Made by a program: the position numbers and the translations under genes. Shown in pieces: positions 24,881 to 33,587 of a stretch of 64,000 nucleotides of DNA. Positions within the stretch are counted from its first letter, which is position 1, and each line of letters opens with the position of its first letter. A model generated the notes under the pieces. It did no database searches. It was not told where the DNA came from and saw only the letters and a list, made by a program, of their open reading frames with translations. The DNA comes from a bacterium (Candidatus Blackallbacteria) CG13_big_fil_rev_8_21_14_2_50_49_14. Lineage in GTDB: Bacteria; Cyanobacteriota; Sericytochromatia; UBA7694. The stretch covers positions 1 through 64,000 of the forward strand of contig PFGG01000007.1 of assembly GCA_002783405.1 (NCBI GenBank), written 5' to 3'.

Positions 24881-25965
24881 CTGCTGAGCGAATAGAGGTC
24901 CAAAACCTCTTGCAGGCCCTTTAAACCTGGGTCTTGGTTTTCTTTGACCGCACGCACCAAAAAATCAAGGGCCAGTTCATTCTGATTCAAGAGAAACAGA
25001 ATACAGGCCAGGGCCCAGAGCGATTCAAAACTGTAAGCATTTACAGAGAGGGCTTTATAAAAAGCTTCTGCAGATAAGATCAGGTTGTGCGGATTTTGAA
25101 ATGCCTCATGGGCCGATTGCTCAAGCCAATAAAAACCCGTTTTCAGATACTCCTGGTAACTGCGGTTGATTTGCGGCAAAGGCAGACCCAAACTGTTCTG
25201 CAAAACCGTTTCTTCAGCGTTTTGCAAAAACGTGATCCCCCAAGCGTATTCTGGTGGTTCAGGCATGGCTTCAGGGAGTTCTGATTTTTGAAAAAAACGA
25301 ACCAGCTCTCTCAGCTCCAAACTTCTCACCCCATGCCCTGTTTTCAGGCGATGCAACGCCTGTGCTACAAATTTACGCAAAACAAAATAGGCTTCACAGG
25401 CCGCCACAAAAGCTTTGAGATAGGCCGCCAGCGCAATTTTTTCTGAAAAACTGAGTGCCTCTGAGGCTTGCATTTCTGCCTCAAAGCCCTGCAAATGTTT
25501 CTGGGATAACAAAAAAGCACTCTCATTATTGAGCTTTAAACTGTCCCAGAACAGGGCACTGATTTGTTGAAATTTTTTATACAGGGCCAGAGAATCCAGC
25601 CTATCGGGGTGCGGAAAAGCTGATAAAAAACTTTCCAATTCGGGTTTCAGAAGCAATAGGCGGCTTTGGATCTGGTTGAGTTGGGCTTGGGCCGCTTCCA
25701 GTTCTGTCGCTACATTCCAACTGGTTTCAGTTTTTCCAAGCTGCTGCAATTCAGCTTCCAGCGAATGCCAAAGGGGCAAAAGGGCTTTTAAATTGCTTTC
25801 CCGACGCAATGACTGTTGAATCAAAGCAAGCTCACCCAAGCCCTCTGGCAGGGCCATATGGGACTGAGAGCGCATCGCTTGCCATGCCAGATTCCAATCG
25901 GTTTGCGCTGCAACCAAGTCTGGCAAATGGGCCTCAAAAGTGTGAAGTGTGAAATCGCTATTCAT
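24877..25965 (-). CDS. Unrecognised 362-aa helical protein, TPR-like C-terminus
   Basis: No family is recognised. The protein is helical throughout, without signal peptide or membrane segment. The last 80 residues look like tetratricopeptide-type helix pairs (AEAFYKALSVNAYSFESLWAL, then LNQNELALDFLVRAVKENQ). The start is ATG at 25965 with a poor ribosome binding site (GAAAAGAAAAC). It diverges from the DUF5939-type gene across only 86 bp, so the two share a promoter region and perhaps a function. It is one of several long helical proteins in this window. Confidence 0.78.
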   Translation of the reverse strand: MNSDFTLHTFEAHLPDLVAAQTDWNLAWQAMRSQSHMALPEGLGELALIQQSLRRESNLKALLPLWHSLEAELQQLGKTETSWNVATELEAAQAQLNQIQSRLLLLKPELESFLSAFPHPDRLDSLALYKKFQQISALFWDSLKLNNESAFLLSQKHLQGFEAEMQASEALSFSEKIALAAYLKAFVAACEAYFVLRKFVAQALHRLKTGHGVRSLELRELVRFFQKSELPEAMPEPPEYAWGITFLQNAEETVLQNSLGLPLPQINRSYQEYLKTGFYWLEQSAHEAFQNPHNLILSAEAFYKALSVNAYSFESLWALACILFLLNQNELALDFLVRAVKENQDPGLKGLQEVLDLYSLSS

Positions 25966-26051
25966 GTTTTCTTTTCAAATATAGCGTATTTTGCGATCGC
26001 TGGGTTTGATTCAAGTACAATGGGTAGAGTTTGAAATAGAAAGATCGTGGT

Positions 26052-27779
26052 ATGTTTCCCGAACTTCAAAGCCTCTCCCAAGCGCGCAAAAAAGCCAAAT
26101 CGAAACAATTTGAACTGCGCCTGGCCTTCTCCCCAGAACGGGTATGGGAGCAGATTTTTGATCTGAATGCCCTGCATTTAAGCATGGGCGTTCCCGCTGA
26201 AACCAGAAAATTTTTTCAGCACAAGCTAGGCCTTTCACAGGTTTCTTCTGCCCTCTGGGGCCCTCTCCAAGCGTTTTGGGAGTTTCCCCTGAGCTGGGAT
26301 TATCTCAGATTTTACAGATTGGAACGCCTTGCTCCCCGGCAAAGCTTGAGCTATCTGGCCTGGCAGTTTGATTTGAAGCCAGAGGCAGAAGGAACGCTCT
26401 TGCAGGTCAAACTTTCGTATCTGCTTCAGCCGCCAACCCCCGCCTTTGAAAAAAAATTCGAACTCTATCTTTCTGCTTTAAACAAACAGATTCTGCAGAC
26501 ACTGAATCTGCAGGAAGCTTCTGAAACAAAGTATCCTGCTTTGCCAGCGGTTCCCAGTCTCACCCAAAAGGCTGCACGCCTCACCCAGCACCTGGCCAAT
26601 CATCAGGGGGCAGTACATCCCCTCATGCTCGAAACAGCTACAGGCATCGCACGGGAGCAAATTCTATGCGCCTTGATCGAGTACAGCTACTTGGGGCTTT
26701 GCTCTCCTTTCTGGCGAGTGCTGGAACCCGATGGCACCCTGCTAACAGAACTCAAAGCACCCGCCAAACTGCCGACTGAATACCCAAGTCAGAAATATGG
26801 CCAAAATTATAAAATTCAACCCGATATTCATCTTTCGCTTTGGTTCAGAAAACCAGAGACGGAAGGTACTCCCCCCTCCCCTTTTCCACGCTCGCAAAAG
26901 CAACGTCTGGCTCAGTTTTGGCTTGGGCCTGGAGAGACCCATACTTTAACGCCCCAAAGCTTGGGAGCACTTCGCATCGCCTCTCCCAGTTTATCTGGGC
27001 ATTTGCATCTGCGCATCGCACCCCGAGGAGCAGAGGAAGTCACCATCCAGGTCAAAGATCGACTCGAAGACAGTGAATGGCCCATTCTGGCCTTGGATGG
27101 CCGTTTAAAACTGCAATGCCAGGTTCCAGAAGGCGCAGTCTTTTATGCCTATTTGCCCTATGCGCCTCAAGAAGGCCTGAGTGCGGCTCAAGCCATGAGC
27201 AGCGAAAATTTAAAGTATTTATTACCTGAATTGGAAACGCTTTCAGGAGACACCTGGCGAATCACCCAGGAGGTCTTTTTAGCCCTTGGCTTCACCTCAA
27301 AAGATGGCCTTTCAGGCCCTGATCAAGCCACCCTGCTTCAGGAAATCTGTTTAAAATACTGTGGTCGCAGGCTCAAAACCACCCCAGAAAACGCCCTGAT
27401 GATTTTTCCCTGGGCTGAATCAGGCTTACAGGCTGCCCTGCAGATTCTGAAGCAGGTAAAGGCTTGGAATCAGCTCTTGAAGCCCGAAAAAAAACTTCAA
27501 GTCGCTTTGGCTCTGCATCGCGGTGGAGCTGATTTTTCATCCCAAGGCAGTGCTTTACAGGCCTCTGGCCCTGGGCTCAGAACCACTTTGCAATTGCTTG
27601 AGCAGGCAAAACCCAATCACTTGGTGTTTTCACGCACCCTGATGATGGATCCAGAGTTTCAAACTGCTTTGCAAAAATCTGAAGAAATCACCCTGTATGA
27701 GCTTCACCGCTTTATTCGGGCGCGCTCGCAGGAACCCGACCGAATCTATGCACTGCTGCTCAAACCTGGGGCGGATTGA
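26052..27779 (+). CDS. DUF5939-type protein with a degenerate class III cyclase domain
   Basis: The first 130 residues resemble the SRPBCC-like start of DUF5939 proteins, which precede adenylate cyclase domains (FSPERVWEQIFDLNALHLSMG near residue 26). Residues about 185-265 resemble the winged region that follows, though the usual zinc CxxC pairs are absent. Residues about 403-540 align with a class III cyclase, but the catalytic positions are gone: the FxDIxGFT metal site reads FLALGFT (residues 409-415), the GDxxMA Asp site reads TPENALM (444-450), and the NxxxR pair reads RTTLQ (510-514). It cannot be an active cyclase by known chemistry. A regulatory or nucleotide-binding role is possible. 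The cyclase part was matched by eye. Confidence 0.7.
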   Translation: MFPELQSLSQARKKAKSKQFELRLAFSPERVWEQIFDLNALHLSMGVPAETRKFFQHKLGLSQVSSALWGPLQAFWEFPLSWDYLRFYRLERLAPRQSLSYLAWQFDLKPEAEGTLLQVKLSYLLQPPTPAFEKKFELYLSALNKQILQTLNLQEASETKYPALPAVPSLTQKAARLTQHLANHQGAVHPLMLETATGIAREQILCALIEYSYLGLCSPFWRVLEPDGTLLTELKAPAKLPTEYPSQKYGQNYKIQPDIHLSLWFRKPETEGTPPSPFPRSQKQRLAQFWLGPGETHTLTPQSLGALRIASPSLSGHLHLRIAPRGAEEVTIQVKDRLEDSEWPILALDGRLKLQCQVPEGAVFYAYLPYAPQEGLSAAQAMSSENLKYLLPELETLSGDTWRITQEVFLALGFTSKDGLSGPDQATLLQEICLKYCGRRLKTTPENALMIFPWAESGLQAALQILKQVKAWNQLLKPEKKLQVALALHRGGADFSSQGSALQASGPGLRTTLQLLEQAKPNHLVFSRTLMMDPEFQTALQKSEEITLYELHRFIRARSQEPDRIYALLLKPGAD

Positions 27780-28053
27780 GTTCTGCCTGCCGAAAAAACG
27801 CAGCCCAGACTTGGTCCAAGGCCTGTCCATTGGCAGGGGCCTTGATCTGATCCAGCCAATAGTCATTCACGCTCTGCTCTCTTTGCGCAGAACCCGCTTT
27901 CAAGGCAAGCTCCACCAAAGGCCTCAACCCCTCAGGCTCCTCGGCACGTACGCGTCCATCTTCCAACATGCGCTCCAAGGCCCCCTTTAAGATACGGGGA
28001 TGCTTGGCTTCTAAATTCTCGAGACGGTTTTCAGCTTGAAAATGATCTGCCAT
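27760..28053 (-). CDS. Small 97-aa helical protein
   Basis: The ATG at 28053 follows GGAG by 7 nt; a longer frame to 28092 starts inside the neighbour and is rejected. The product (MADHFQAENRLENLEAKHPR) is charged and helical, with no motif I recognise. It starts 1 bp after the stop of the 28055 gene and overlaps the convergent 26052 gene by 20 bp at its 3' end. It is probably the last gene of a four-gene minus-strand operon that begins at 30656. Confidence 0.6.
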   Translation of the reverse strand: MADHFQAENRLENLEAKHPRILKGALERMLEDGRVRAEEPEGLRPLVELALKAGSAQREQSVNDYWLDQIKAPANGQALDQVWAAFFRQAELNPPQV

Positions 28054-28054
28054 T

Positions 28055-28639
28055 TTAGTCTCCCTGCTGGGCCCGAAAAGTTTGTAGCACAAGGGCCTGT
28101 AAGGGATGATAAGCGCCTTGCAGGGCCTGCCAGCGCTCGCTCAGGCCCGCTGGTGTAGTCGAAATCAAACTGCTTTCTAACTGCGCTTTGAGATCAGCCC
28201 AGGCAGGCAATCCCTCTTTCGAACTGACTGCTCTAGCTTCAGGCACGGGCAAAACCGGCAGCAAATCAAAATTGATGCTGACAGCCTGTATTTCTACAGG
28301 TGATAAGCTCACAGGTTTGTTCACAAGCTTCATCAAAAGGCTTTTGGCAGAGTCGAGATCCGCATGGGGCGTACAAACTTTTTCGGCGTGCAAAAGAACC
28401 TGCCAGGCGCGGGAATACTCCCTTAAAAGTGCAAAAATCCAAGCCAAGCAAAGATAGCCCTCAAGCCGTTTGAAATCCAACTCCATCAAGCGGTAAGCCA
28501 GTGCTACAATGCCCTGCAAATAGCGCAGATCCTTAAATTCGTTCTGACGGGCAGCCTGCGTCAAAACCCCCAGCGCCCGTAAGCACTGGGCAATTTTATC
28601 GTCTCGCGTGGGCAGAGCAGCGGGCGGGCGTGGGTTCAC
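28055..28639 (-). CDS. Unrecognised 194-aa helical protein
   Basis: The likely start is GTG at 28639, which overlaps the previous stop as GTGA, so translation is coupled to the glycosyltransferase-like gene. The longer frame to 28753 would lie over that gene. The product is helical, with Leu/Ala-rich pairs (AYRLMELDFKRLEGYLCLAW, then LREYSRAWQVLLHAEKV) that recall short TPR-like repeats. No family is recognised. The position suggests a helper for the transferase upstream, but nothing else supports this. Confidence 0.65.
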   Translation of the reverse strand: MNPRPPAALPTRDDKIAQCLRALGVLTQAARQNEFKDLRYLQGIVALAYRLMELDFKRLEGYLCLAWIFALLREYSRAWQVLLHAEKVCTPHADLDSAKSLLMKLVNKPVSLSPVEIQAVSINFDLLPVLPVPEARAVSSKEGLPAWADLKAQLESSLISTTPAGLSERWQALQGAYHPLQALVLQTFRAQQGD

Positions 28640-29679
28640 AGATAGCGATCCAAGGAATTCAAGATCTCGGCGCACTTTTGCGCACTGCTGCCATAGGTTG
28701 AAGCAAAGAAGCGCTCTTTGAGCATATTCTTTTTGCGGAAAAACCGTTCCCAAGGGGCCTCGTCTTCCAGCAGGGCATGAAACTCATCCAGTCTCGATTC
28801 AGGTTTTAAAGTCGGCAAATAGGAGCGCAGGGTAATATCTGAAGAGCCAAAGCCCACATACTCGTGTTCGGGGGCAAAGGGCACACTCAAGAGAATCAAA
28901 CGCTTATCACAGTAAAGCGGAGGAAAGGGGGTATTGCCGTAATCTGCAAAAACCGTATCGGCCAGCAAGAGCAAGGGCAAAGTATCCATCGGACGTTTCA
29001 AGACCGAGGTAAAGGGCAATTGATCCAGCAATTGAATCCGCTCGTATTCTTCAAGCAAGGTATAATCATGGGGTTTGACCAAAACATTGTAGCGATCGGT
29101 CAGGGCAGCCATGCGTTCTGCATAGATATCAATCGAGGAAAGTCCTTCAAAATAGGGCAGCCAAAGAATCGTGGGTTTGTGGGGGTCACAGCCAAAGTGT
29201 TCGTTTAAAGCCTCATAATCCGGGTTCCATTCCTGAAAGAAGGGGTCATACTGGGGCCAGCCCACTTGAAAAATCCAGGAGCGCTCACAAAATTTTAATT
29301 TTTTCTCCTGGTAGCGTCCAAAACAGAGAATCATATCGTAGAGTTTATTCCAATTGTTCAAATGCAAGCGATCGCAGCCCAGTTCAGACGAAAATTTGAT
29401 CTGACGGCTGCCCAATTGATTCATCAGTTGGTAGTCATGCAGAAAAATATGATCTGAGATCAAGTAGCGGTAGAGGGTTTTCGATTGCAACAATTCAGAA
29501 ATATACGAAAAACGGTATTCTTCAGCCGCCATAATATCCAGCAGAGATTCTGAGGCTTCGTCAGGCAAGACAATATCAAAACTGTCACGATCCAATAAAT
29601 TCAAGACATTGCGGTAGTTAAAATACATTTCGGGGATATGAAATAAAAACCCCATTTTCGGCACCTGTAAATAACTCAT
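28636..29679 (-). CDS. CDP-glycerol glycerophosphotransferase-like (TagB/F-type GT-B) protein
   Basis: The 347-residue protein has the GT-B fold features of the CDP-glycerol glycerophosphotransferase family: ILWLPYFEGLSSID (start of the second domain, near residue 170), NVLVKPHDYTLLEEYER (near residue 198), and LADTVFADYGNTPFPPLYCDK (near residue 239), where the family binds the nucleotide. Members build teichoic-acid-like polymers in Gram-positives and act on surface glycans elsewhere. In a diderm the acceptor is probably a surface polysaccharide. No membrane segment is seen. It overlaps the serine/threonine dehydratase by 4 bp. Confidence 0.65.
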   Translation of the reverse strand: MSYLQVPKMGFLFHIPEMYFNYRNVLNLLDRDSFDIVLPDEASESLLDIMAAEEYRFSYISELLQSKTLYRYLISDHIFLHDYQLMNQLGSRQIKFSSELGCDRLHLNNWNKLYDMILCFGRYQEKKLKFCERSWIFQVGWPQYDPFFQEWNPDYEALNEHFGCDPHKPTILWLPYFEGLSSIDIYAERMAALTDRYNVLVKPHDYTLLEEYERIQLLDQLPFTSVLKRPMDTLPLLLLADTVFADYGNTPFPPLYCDKRLILLSVPFAPEHEYVGFGSSDITLRSYLPTLKPESRLDEFHALLEDEAPWERFFRKKNMLKERFFASTYGSSAQKCAEILNSLDRYL

Positions 29680-30656
29680 GCCTGGCCTTCAGCCCCTGAA
29701 GCCCAGGGCAAAAGCCCCAGATCGAGGTTGCCTCCTGAGAGAATCACAGCGGCACTTTTTCCCTTCAGACTAAGTTGCCCAGAGAGTAAAACCGCAAGGG
29801 GGACTGCCGCAGAGGGTTCAATCACCAATTTCAAACGCTCCCAAATCAAGCGCATGGCGGCAATAATTTCAGATTCTCCCACGCAATAAATCGCCTGAAC
29901 ATATTCCAAAATCAAGGGAAAAGTCAAACTGCCCAAAGAGGTCAAAAGCCCATCACAGATCGTTTTGGGAGCTACAGAAGGCAGGAGTTGTTTGGCCTGA
30001 AAAGAGCGAAAGGCATCATCTGCGCCCTGGGGTTCACAGCCTATCACCTGGGTTTGGGGGGAAAGAAAGTGAGCGGCAAGGGCACTGCCACTGAGCAGAC
30101 CACCGCCCCCCACAGGAGCGAGTAAATAATCCAGCTTCGGGGCCTGTTCCAGCAATTCCAGAGTGGCTGTGGCCTGACCGGCAATCACGCGGATATCGTT
30201 ATAGGGATGCACAAAATGGGCGCCGGTTTCGGATTGCACCTTGGCCAAGCTGCGCTCACGGGCTTCAAGTGTCGCTTCGCATTCCACAATCTCTGCGCCA
30301 TAGCCTTTGACCGCGTTCTTTTTGACCTGGGGAGCATTTTCGGGCATCACAATCCAGGCCGGAATTCCCCGTTCACGGGCAGCACGGGCCAAGGCCTGGG
30401 CATGGTTTCCAGAGGAATGGGTAGTGACCCCCTTTTTCAGAGTTTCAGGTGAACAGAGCGCCAAGGCTGCACTGGCACCACGAAACTTAAATGCGCCTAC
30501 TTTTTGAAGATTTTCACACTTAAAAAAAACAGGGCCCCCACAGAGCGCACTGATTTGCTCAGAATGTACGACGGGTGTCTGATGCACCTGTTCTGAGATC
30601 AGCGCATGTACCTGTCTGAGCATGAAAAGATCGGGTTTCTGATAATTGTCTGCCAT
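29676..30656 (-). CDS. Threonine dehydratase / serine racemase-type PLP enzyme
   Basis: This fold-type II PLP enzyme (326 residues) has the lysine motif ENLQKVGAFKFRGA (near residue 49), SSGNHAQALARAA (near residue 75), and the phosphate-binding VGGGGLLSGSALAAH (near residue 175). The short length, without a C-terminal regulatory domain, is typical of catabolic threonine dehydratase or serine racemase, which share sequence. These convert L-threonine or serine to keto acids, or interconvert L- and D-serine. The start is placed at ATG 30656; an upstream ATG at 30734 reaches into the divergent gene. The operon partner is the TagB/F-like gene. Confidence 0.85.
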   Translation of the reverse strand: MADNYQKPDLFMLRQVHALISEQVHQTPVVHSEQISALCGGPVFFKCENLQKVGAFKFRGASAALALCSPETLKKGVTTHSSGNHAQALARAARERGIPAWIVMPENAPQVKKNAVKGYGAEIVECEATLEARERSLAKVQSETGAHFVHPYNDIRVIAGQATATLELLEQAPKLDYLLAPVGGGGLLSGSALAAHFLSPQTQVIGCEPQGADDAFRSFQAKQLLPSVAPKTICDGLLTSLGSLTFPLILEYVQAIYCVGESEIIAAMRLIWERLKLVIEPSAAVPLAVLLSGQLSLKGKSAAVILSGGNLDLGLLPWASGAEGQA

Positions 30657-30732
30657 TGATATCCACAAGGGTTTAATCGTACACTGAACTGGAGCGCATT
30701 GTACCACTATTCCAGGACTTGCTGGGGCCGCC

Positions 30733-30954
30733 ATGAAAGACTACCTGAAACATCTTTTCGATTTCCGAAACCTGTTTCAACCGCAGAAATTTAAATATAT
30801 CAATATGCTGCTGTTTACTTCGATCGCCTTCAACGGCTATCTTCAGTATTTTTTTCGGCACGTAGAAGCAGAAAGAAGCCTGTATCCCGGCATTGGGTTC
30901 ACGCTGATTCTGATTTTGTATCTGTTTATGGTCTGGCATCGGGAAAAACCATGA
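30733..30954 (+). CDS. Small two-helix membrane protein
   Basis: The 73-residue protein has two hydrophobic segments (INMLLFTSIAFNGYLQYFF, near residue 23, and GIGFTLILILYLFMVW, near residue 53) and a basic N-terminus and C-terminus. No family is recognised. Its stop overlaps the dioxygenase start as ATGA, so it is a real co-translated gene rather than chance. The ATG follows GCTGGGG. The role may be to anchor or regulate the dioxygenase at the membrane. Confidence 0.72.
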   Translation: MKDYLKHLFDFRNLFQPQKFKYINMLLFTSIAFNGYLQYFFRHVEAERSLYPGIGFTLILILYLFMVWHREKP

Positions 30955-31760
30955 ACTATCCCCAGTTGACATTTACAGCCCAGGATCTTTCCCTGCCAGA
31001 TCTCCTCCAGGCCTTGGAGCAAGCCGGTTGTGTCCGCATCAATGGCCTTTTTCCCCAAGCAGTCATGACAAATCTCGCCCAATGGAGTGAAAGTGCCTTT
31101 GCCCAATTCGATTATCAACGTTTAACAGATACCCTGGACCCCCTCTTAAAAGACTATTTCGCATTGGTGCCCCATATGATCAACCATTTACCAGGGGCCT
31201 GTCTGCATTTGTTTAAGGGGGATTCTGATTTTTTGTACAAACTGTTTTTGGCATCCCCCCTGCCTGATATTTTGCATGCCCTGTATCGCGGCCCCTTTCT
31301 CTATTCAAGTATTCACGCCGTGATTCGCCGTCAAACCCTCAAGGAACCCCAATGGTATACAGGCTTTCACCAGGATGGGCACTTTCTCAATCCCGATTGG
31401 AAGTTTTTGCATTGTTGGTCACCCTTGGTAAGCTGTGGCGTTGACCGACCGGGTTTGGAGCTGATCCCCGCCGGGCTGAAAGCAATTCGCCCCCTCAGTC
31501 AAAAGCCCTTTCGGGGTGAGCATTTTTATGACAATCGCGATTTAGATCTTGAAAGCGAAATCTTGCCCTATTTTCCTGCAGAAAGCTTCTGGATGGAACC
31601 CATGCAACCTGGTGACGCCTTATTCTATGACAGTTTCTGCCTGCATCGCACCTATCTTACCTCCGAAATGACCCAGCCCCGCTACAATCTCGAGATGCGC
31701 TTTTTGCCAGCAGTTGATTTACCCGCTGAAATTGCACAACTGGGTTTTATTCGCGTTTAA
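30951..31760 (+). CDS. PhyH-type Fe(II)/2-oxoglutarate dioxygenase
   Basis: The 269-residue protein has the double-stranded beta-helix pattern of the phytanoyl-CoA dioxygenase family: YTGFHQDGHFLNPDWKFLH, giving the HxD iron ligands near residue 140, and a distal FCLHRTYLTSE with the third His ligand near residue 227, followed by an RYNLEMRFL segment whose Arg would hold 2-oxoglutarate. Members hydroxylate fatty acyl groups, halogenate or modify natural products. Translation is coupled to the preceding small membrane protein by a 4-bp overlap. The 3' end overlaps the convergent 31757 gene by 4 bp. Confidence 0.82.
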   Translation: MNYPQLTFTAQDLSLPDLLQALEQAGCVRINGLFPQAVMTNLAQWSESAFAQFDYQRLTDTLDPLLKDYFALVPHMINHLPGACLHLFKGDSDFLYKLFLASPLPDILHALYRGPFLYSSIHAVIRRQTLKEPQWYTGFHQDGHFLNPDWKFLHCWSPLVSCGVDRPGLELIPAGLKAIRPLSQKPFRGEHFYDNRDLDLESEILPYFPAESFWMEPMQPGDALFYDSFCLHRTYLTSEMTQPRYNLEMRFLPAVDLPAEIAQLGFIRV

Positions 31761-33517
31761 GAGCGCTGGTAAAGAAGTTCCAAGGCCTGACGGTAGATAT
31801 CATCGGCCTCAGACTCAAGCTCTTGCGCATGTTCGGGATCAAATTCTGCCAGCCGACGCAAGGCCGTTTGCCAGGCAAAAAGCAGTTCCGTATCATCTTC
31901 TGCAATTGAACAGGCCTGGGCATAGGCCTGACAGGATTCTAACAAAAGTTGACGGCTTTCTTCACCCGACCGATGTTCAGCCAGGGTTTGCAAATAAGAG
32001 GCCAAATTGGCAAGATTAAAATCGCAGGTATGCCGATTCAGCAACATCGCATAGAGATTGTGCAGCATTTCCAATAAACGCTCAAATTGTCGAGAACGTG
32101 AGCGAATCAAAAGCTCAAGCAGGGTTTCACGGTTGTCAATAATGATATGTTCATCCGGAGAACAGGCTATCAAGGCCATCCAGGCATTTTCCATGTGTTG
32201 AATCAAGGCCTGCGAAACAGGGTCATGCTGCCTGTTCTGCATCAAACGTTGACTGAGAATATCCAGCCAAACTTGCTGGTAGCCATCCTCATCCAACCAG
32301 CCCTGTAAGAGCATTTCAGCCAGAATCAGGTAAAAACCATGGGCCAGCTCCAAAAGGCTCTGGGTTTCAAGTGCAGAGATCATCGGCAAAAGTGCCCCCA
32401 ACCAATTCGCACAGCCCTTAGCCGCCTCGGGAAAGCCCTGTTCCAGCCAGTTTTGCAAGAGCTGAGCAAGATTCTGCAAACCCGTCTGAAATTCAATCTC
32501 AGCCACAGTGGTTTGAAGCATTTGCGTCAATTGCAGGCAAGCCCGTAGCCAACTGAACTCTGTTTTGCCAACAGACACCATCTCGAGCCAGGCTTCAAGA
32601 TAATGCGCGCTCTGGCTGTGGTTGAAGCTCTGGGTTTCAAGCTGCATCAAGAGGCTGCGATGGAGGCGCTGGAGCGCTGACAAATAGTGTTTTTTCTGCT
32701 GCTCGGTGAGCCAAAAGGCCCGTTCTTCAACAGAAAGGGTTTGATCATAAAGCCAATTTTTGGTAAGCAATTTGAAAAGGGTTAAATTTTCTGAAAAGCT
32801 GAGATTTTGAATCAGGGCATACCAAAGAATTTCAGAAAATTCTAGCCGGGGAGGATAGGGCTGGGGATTGCGCAAAAGCGCACAGAGCGATTGCCAGGCC
32901 TGTTTATAAAGCATTTTTTGGCCTTCGCTGGCATAACAGGCCTGGTAGAGCAAAGAGGTGGCCAGAGCGCTCTCACTTTCCGAGTTTTGTGGTTTCCAGT
33001 GCTTGGCCTGAAGAAAACTGTGGGTCGCGGCCTGAAGAAAGGGCTGGCTGGGGGGAGAGGAACTGAGCGCAATCTGAAAAAGCAATTCTGCGCGCAGAAA
33101 AAGCAATTCCCCATTCCATTCAGAATGCATTTTACCAAAATATTGAAAAAAGCCTTCTGCAAATTGAAAAATCCGTTGATAGAGTTCAGGCTCCAAATCA
33201 GAAAAATTTTTAAATTTGCTGAGAAACCCGAGCAGAAGAAAGAGTTCATCGGGGGCCGGATATACCTGCTCTGAATACTCAAGACAAATTCGCTCCATCA
33301 CTTCCAGGAGCCAGGTTTGAGTGGGTTGGGCTTGAAACAGATCCAAAAGCGCATCCAAACCCTCCAACCAGGTTTGAAACTGGGGATCAGCCGTCAGGCT
33401 GTCACGGAAATGCTCAATGCCCTTGGCGTATAAAAAACTGAAATCAGGATCGGCTTTTTTCAGGGCCAATCTGAAATAACGCTGGCTTTTCACAAAAGAA
33501 TTTCTGGCCTGTATCAT
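31757..33517 (-). CDS. Unrecognised 586-aa helical protein
   Basis: The protein is helix after helix, with Leu, Gln and aromatic residues and no membrane segment or signal peptide. Several blocks look like degenerate repeats of 35-45 residues, e.g. LTQMLQTTVAEIEFQTGLQN and HGFYLILAEMLLQGWLDEDG. No family is recognised. ATG at 33517 lies 9 nt after AGGGTG and was preferred over GTG at 33529. It is monocistronic, followed by the dioxygenase on the other strand. It looks like a scaffold or solenoid protein. Confidence 0.75.
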   Translation of the reverse strand: MIQARNSFVKSQRYFRLALKKADPDFSFLYAKGIEHFRDSLTADPQFQTWLEGLDALLDLFQAQPTQTWLLEVMERICLEYSEQVYPAPDELFLLLGFLSKFKNFSDLEPELYQRIFQFAEGFFQYFGKMHSEWNGELLFLRAELLFQIALSSSPPSQPFLQAATHSFLQAKHWKPQNSESESALATSLLYQACYASEGQKMLYKQAWQSLCALLRNPQPYPPRLEFSEILWYALIQNLSFSENLTLFKLLTKNWLYDQTLSVEERAFWLTEQQKKHYLSALQRLHRSLLMQLETQSFNHSQSAHYLEAWLEMVSVGKTEFSWLRACLQLTQMLQTTVAEIEFQTGLQNLAQLLQNWLEQGFPEAAKGCANWLGALLPMISALETQSLLELAHGFYLILAEMLLQGWLDEDGYQQVWLDILSQRLMQNRQHDPVSQALIQHMENAWMALIACSPDEHIIIDNRETLLELLIRSRSRQFERLLEMLHNLYAMLLNRHTCDFNLANLASYLQTLAEHRSGEESRQLLLESCQAYAQACSIAEDDTELLFAWQTALRRLAEFDPEHAQELESEADDIYRQALELLYQRS

Positions 33518-33587
33518 GGTTTCAATCACCCTGTTTGTTCACGTAAGTTCTATCATAACAGGGTTTACAAGGGAGAAGACAAGCGAA

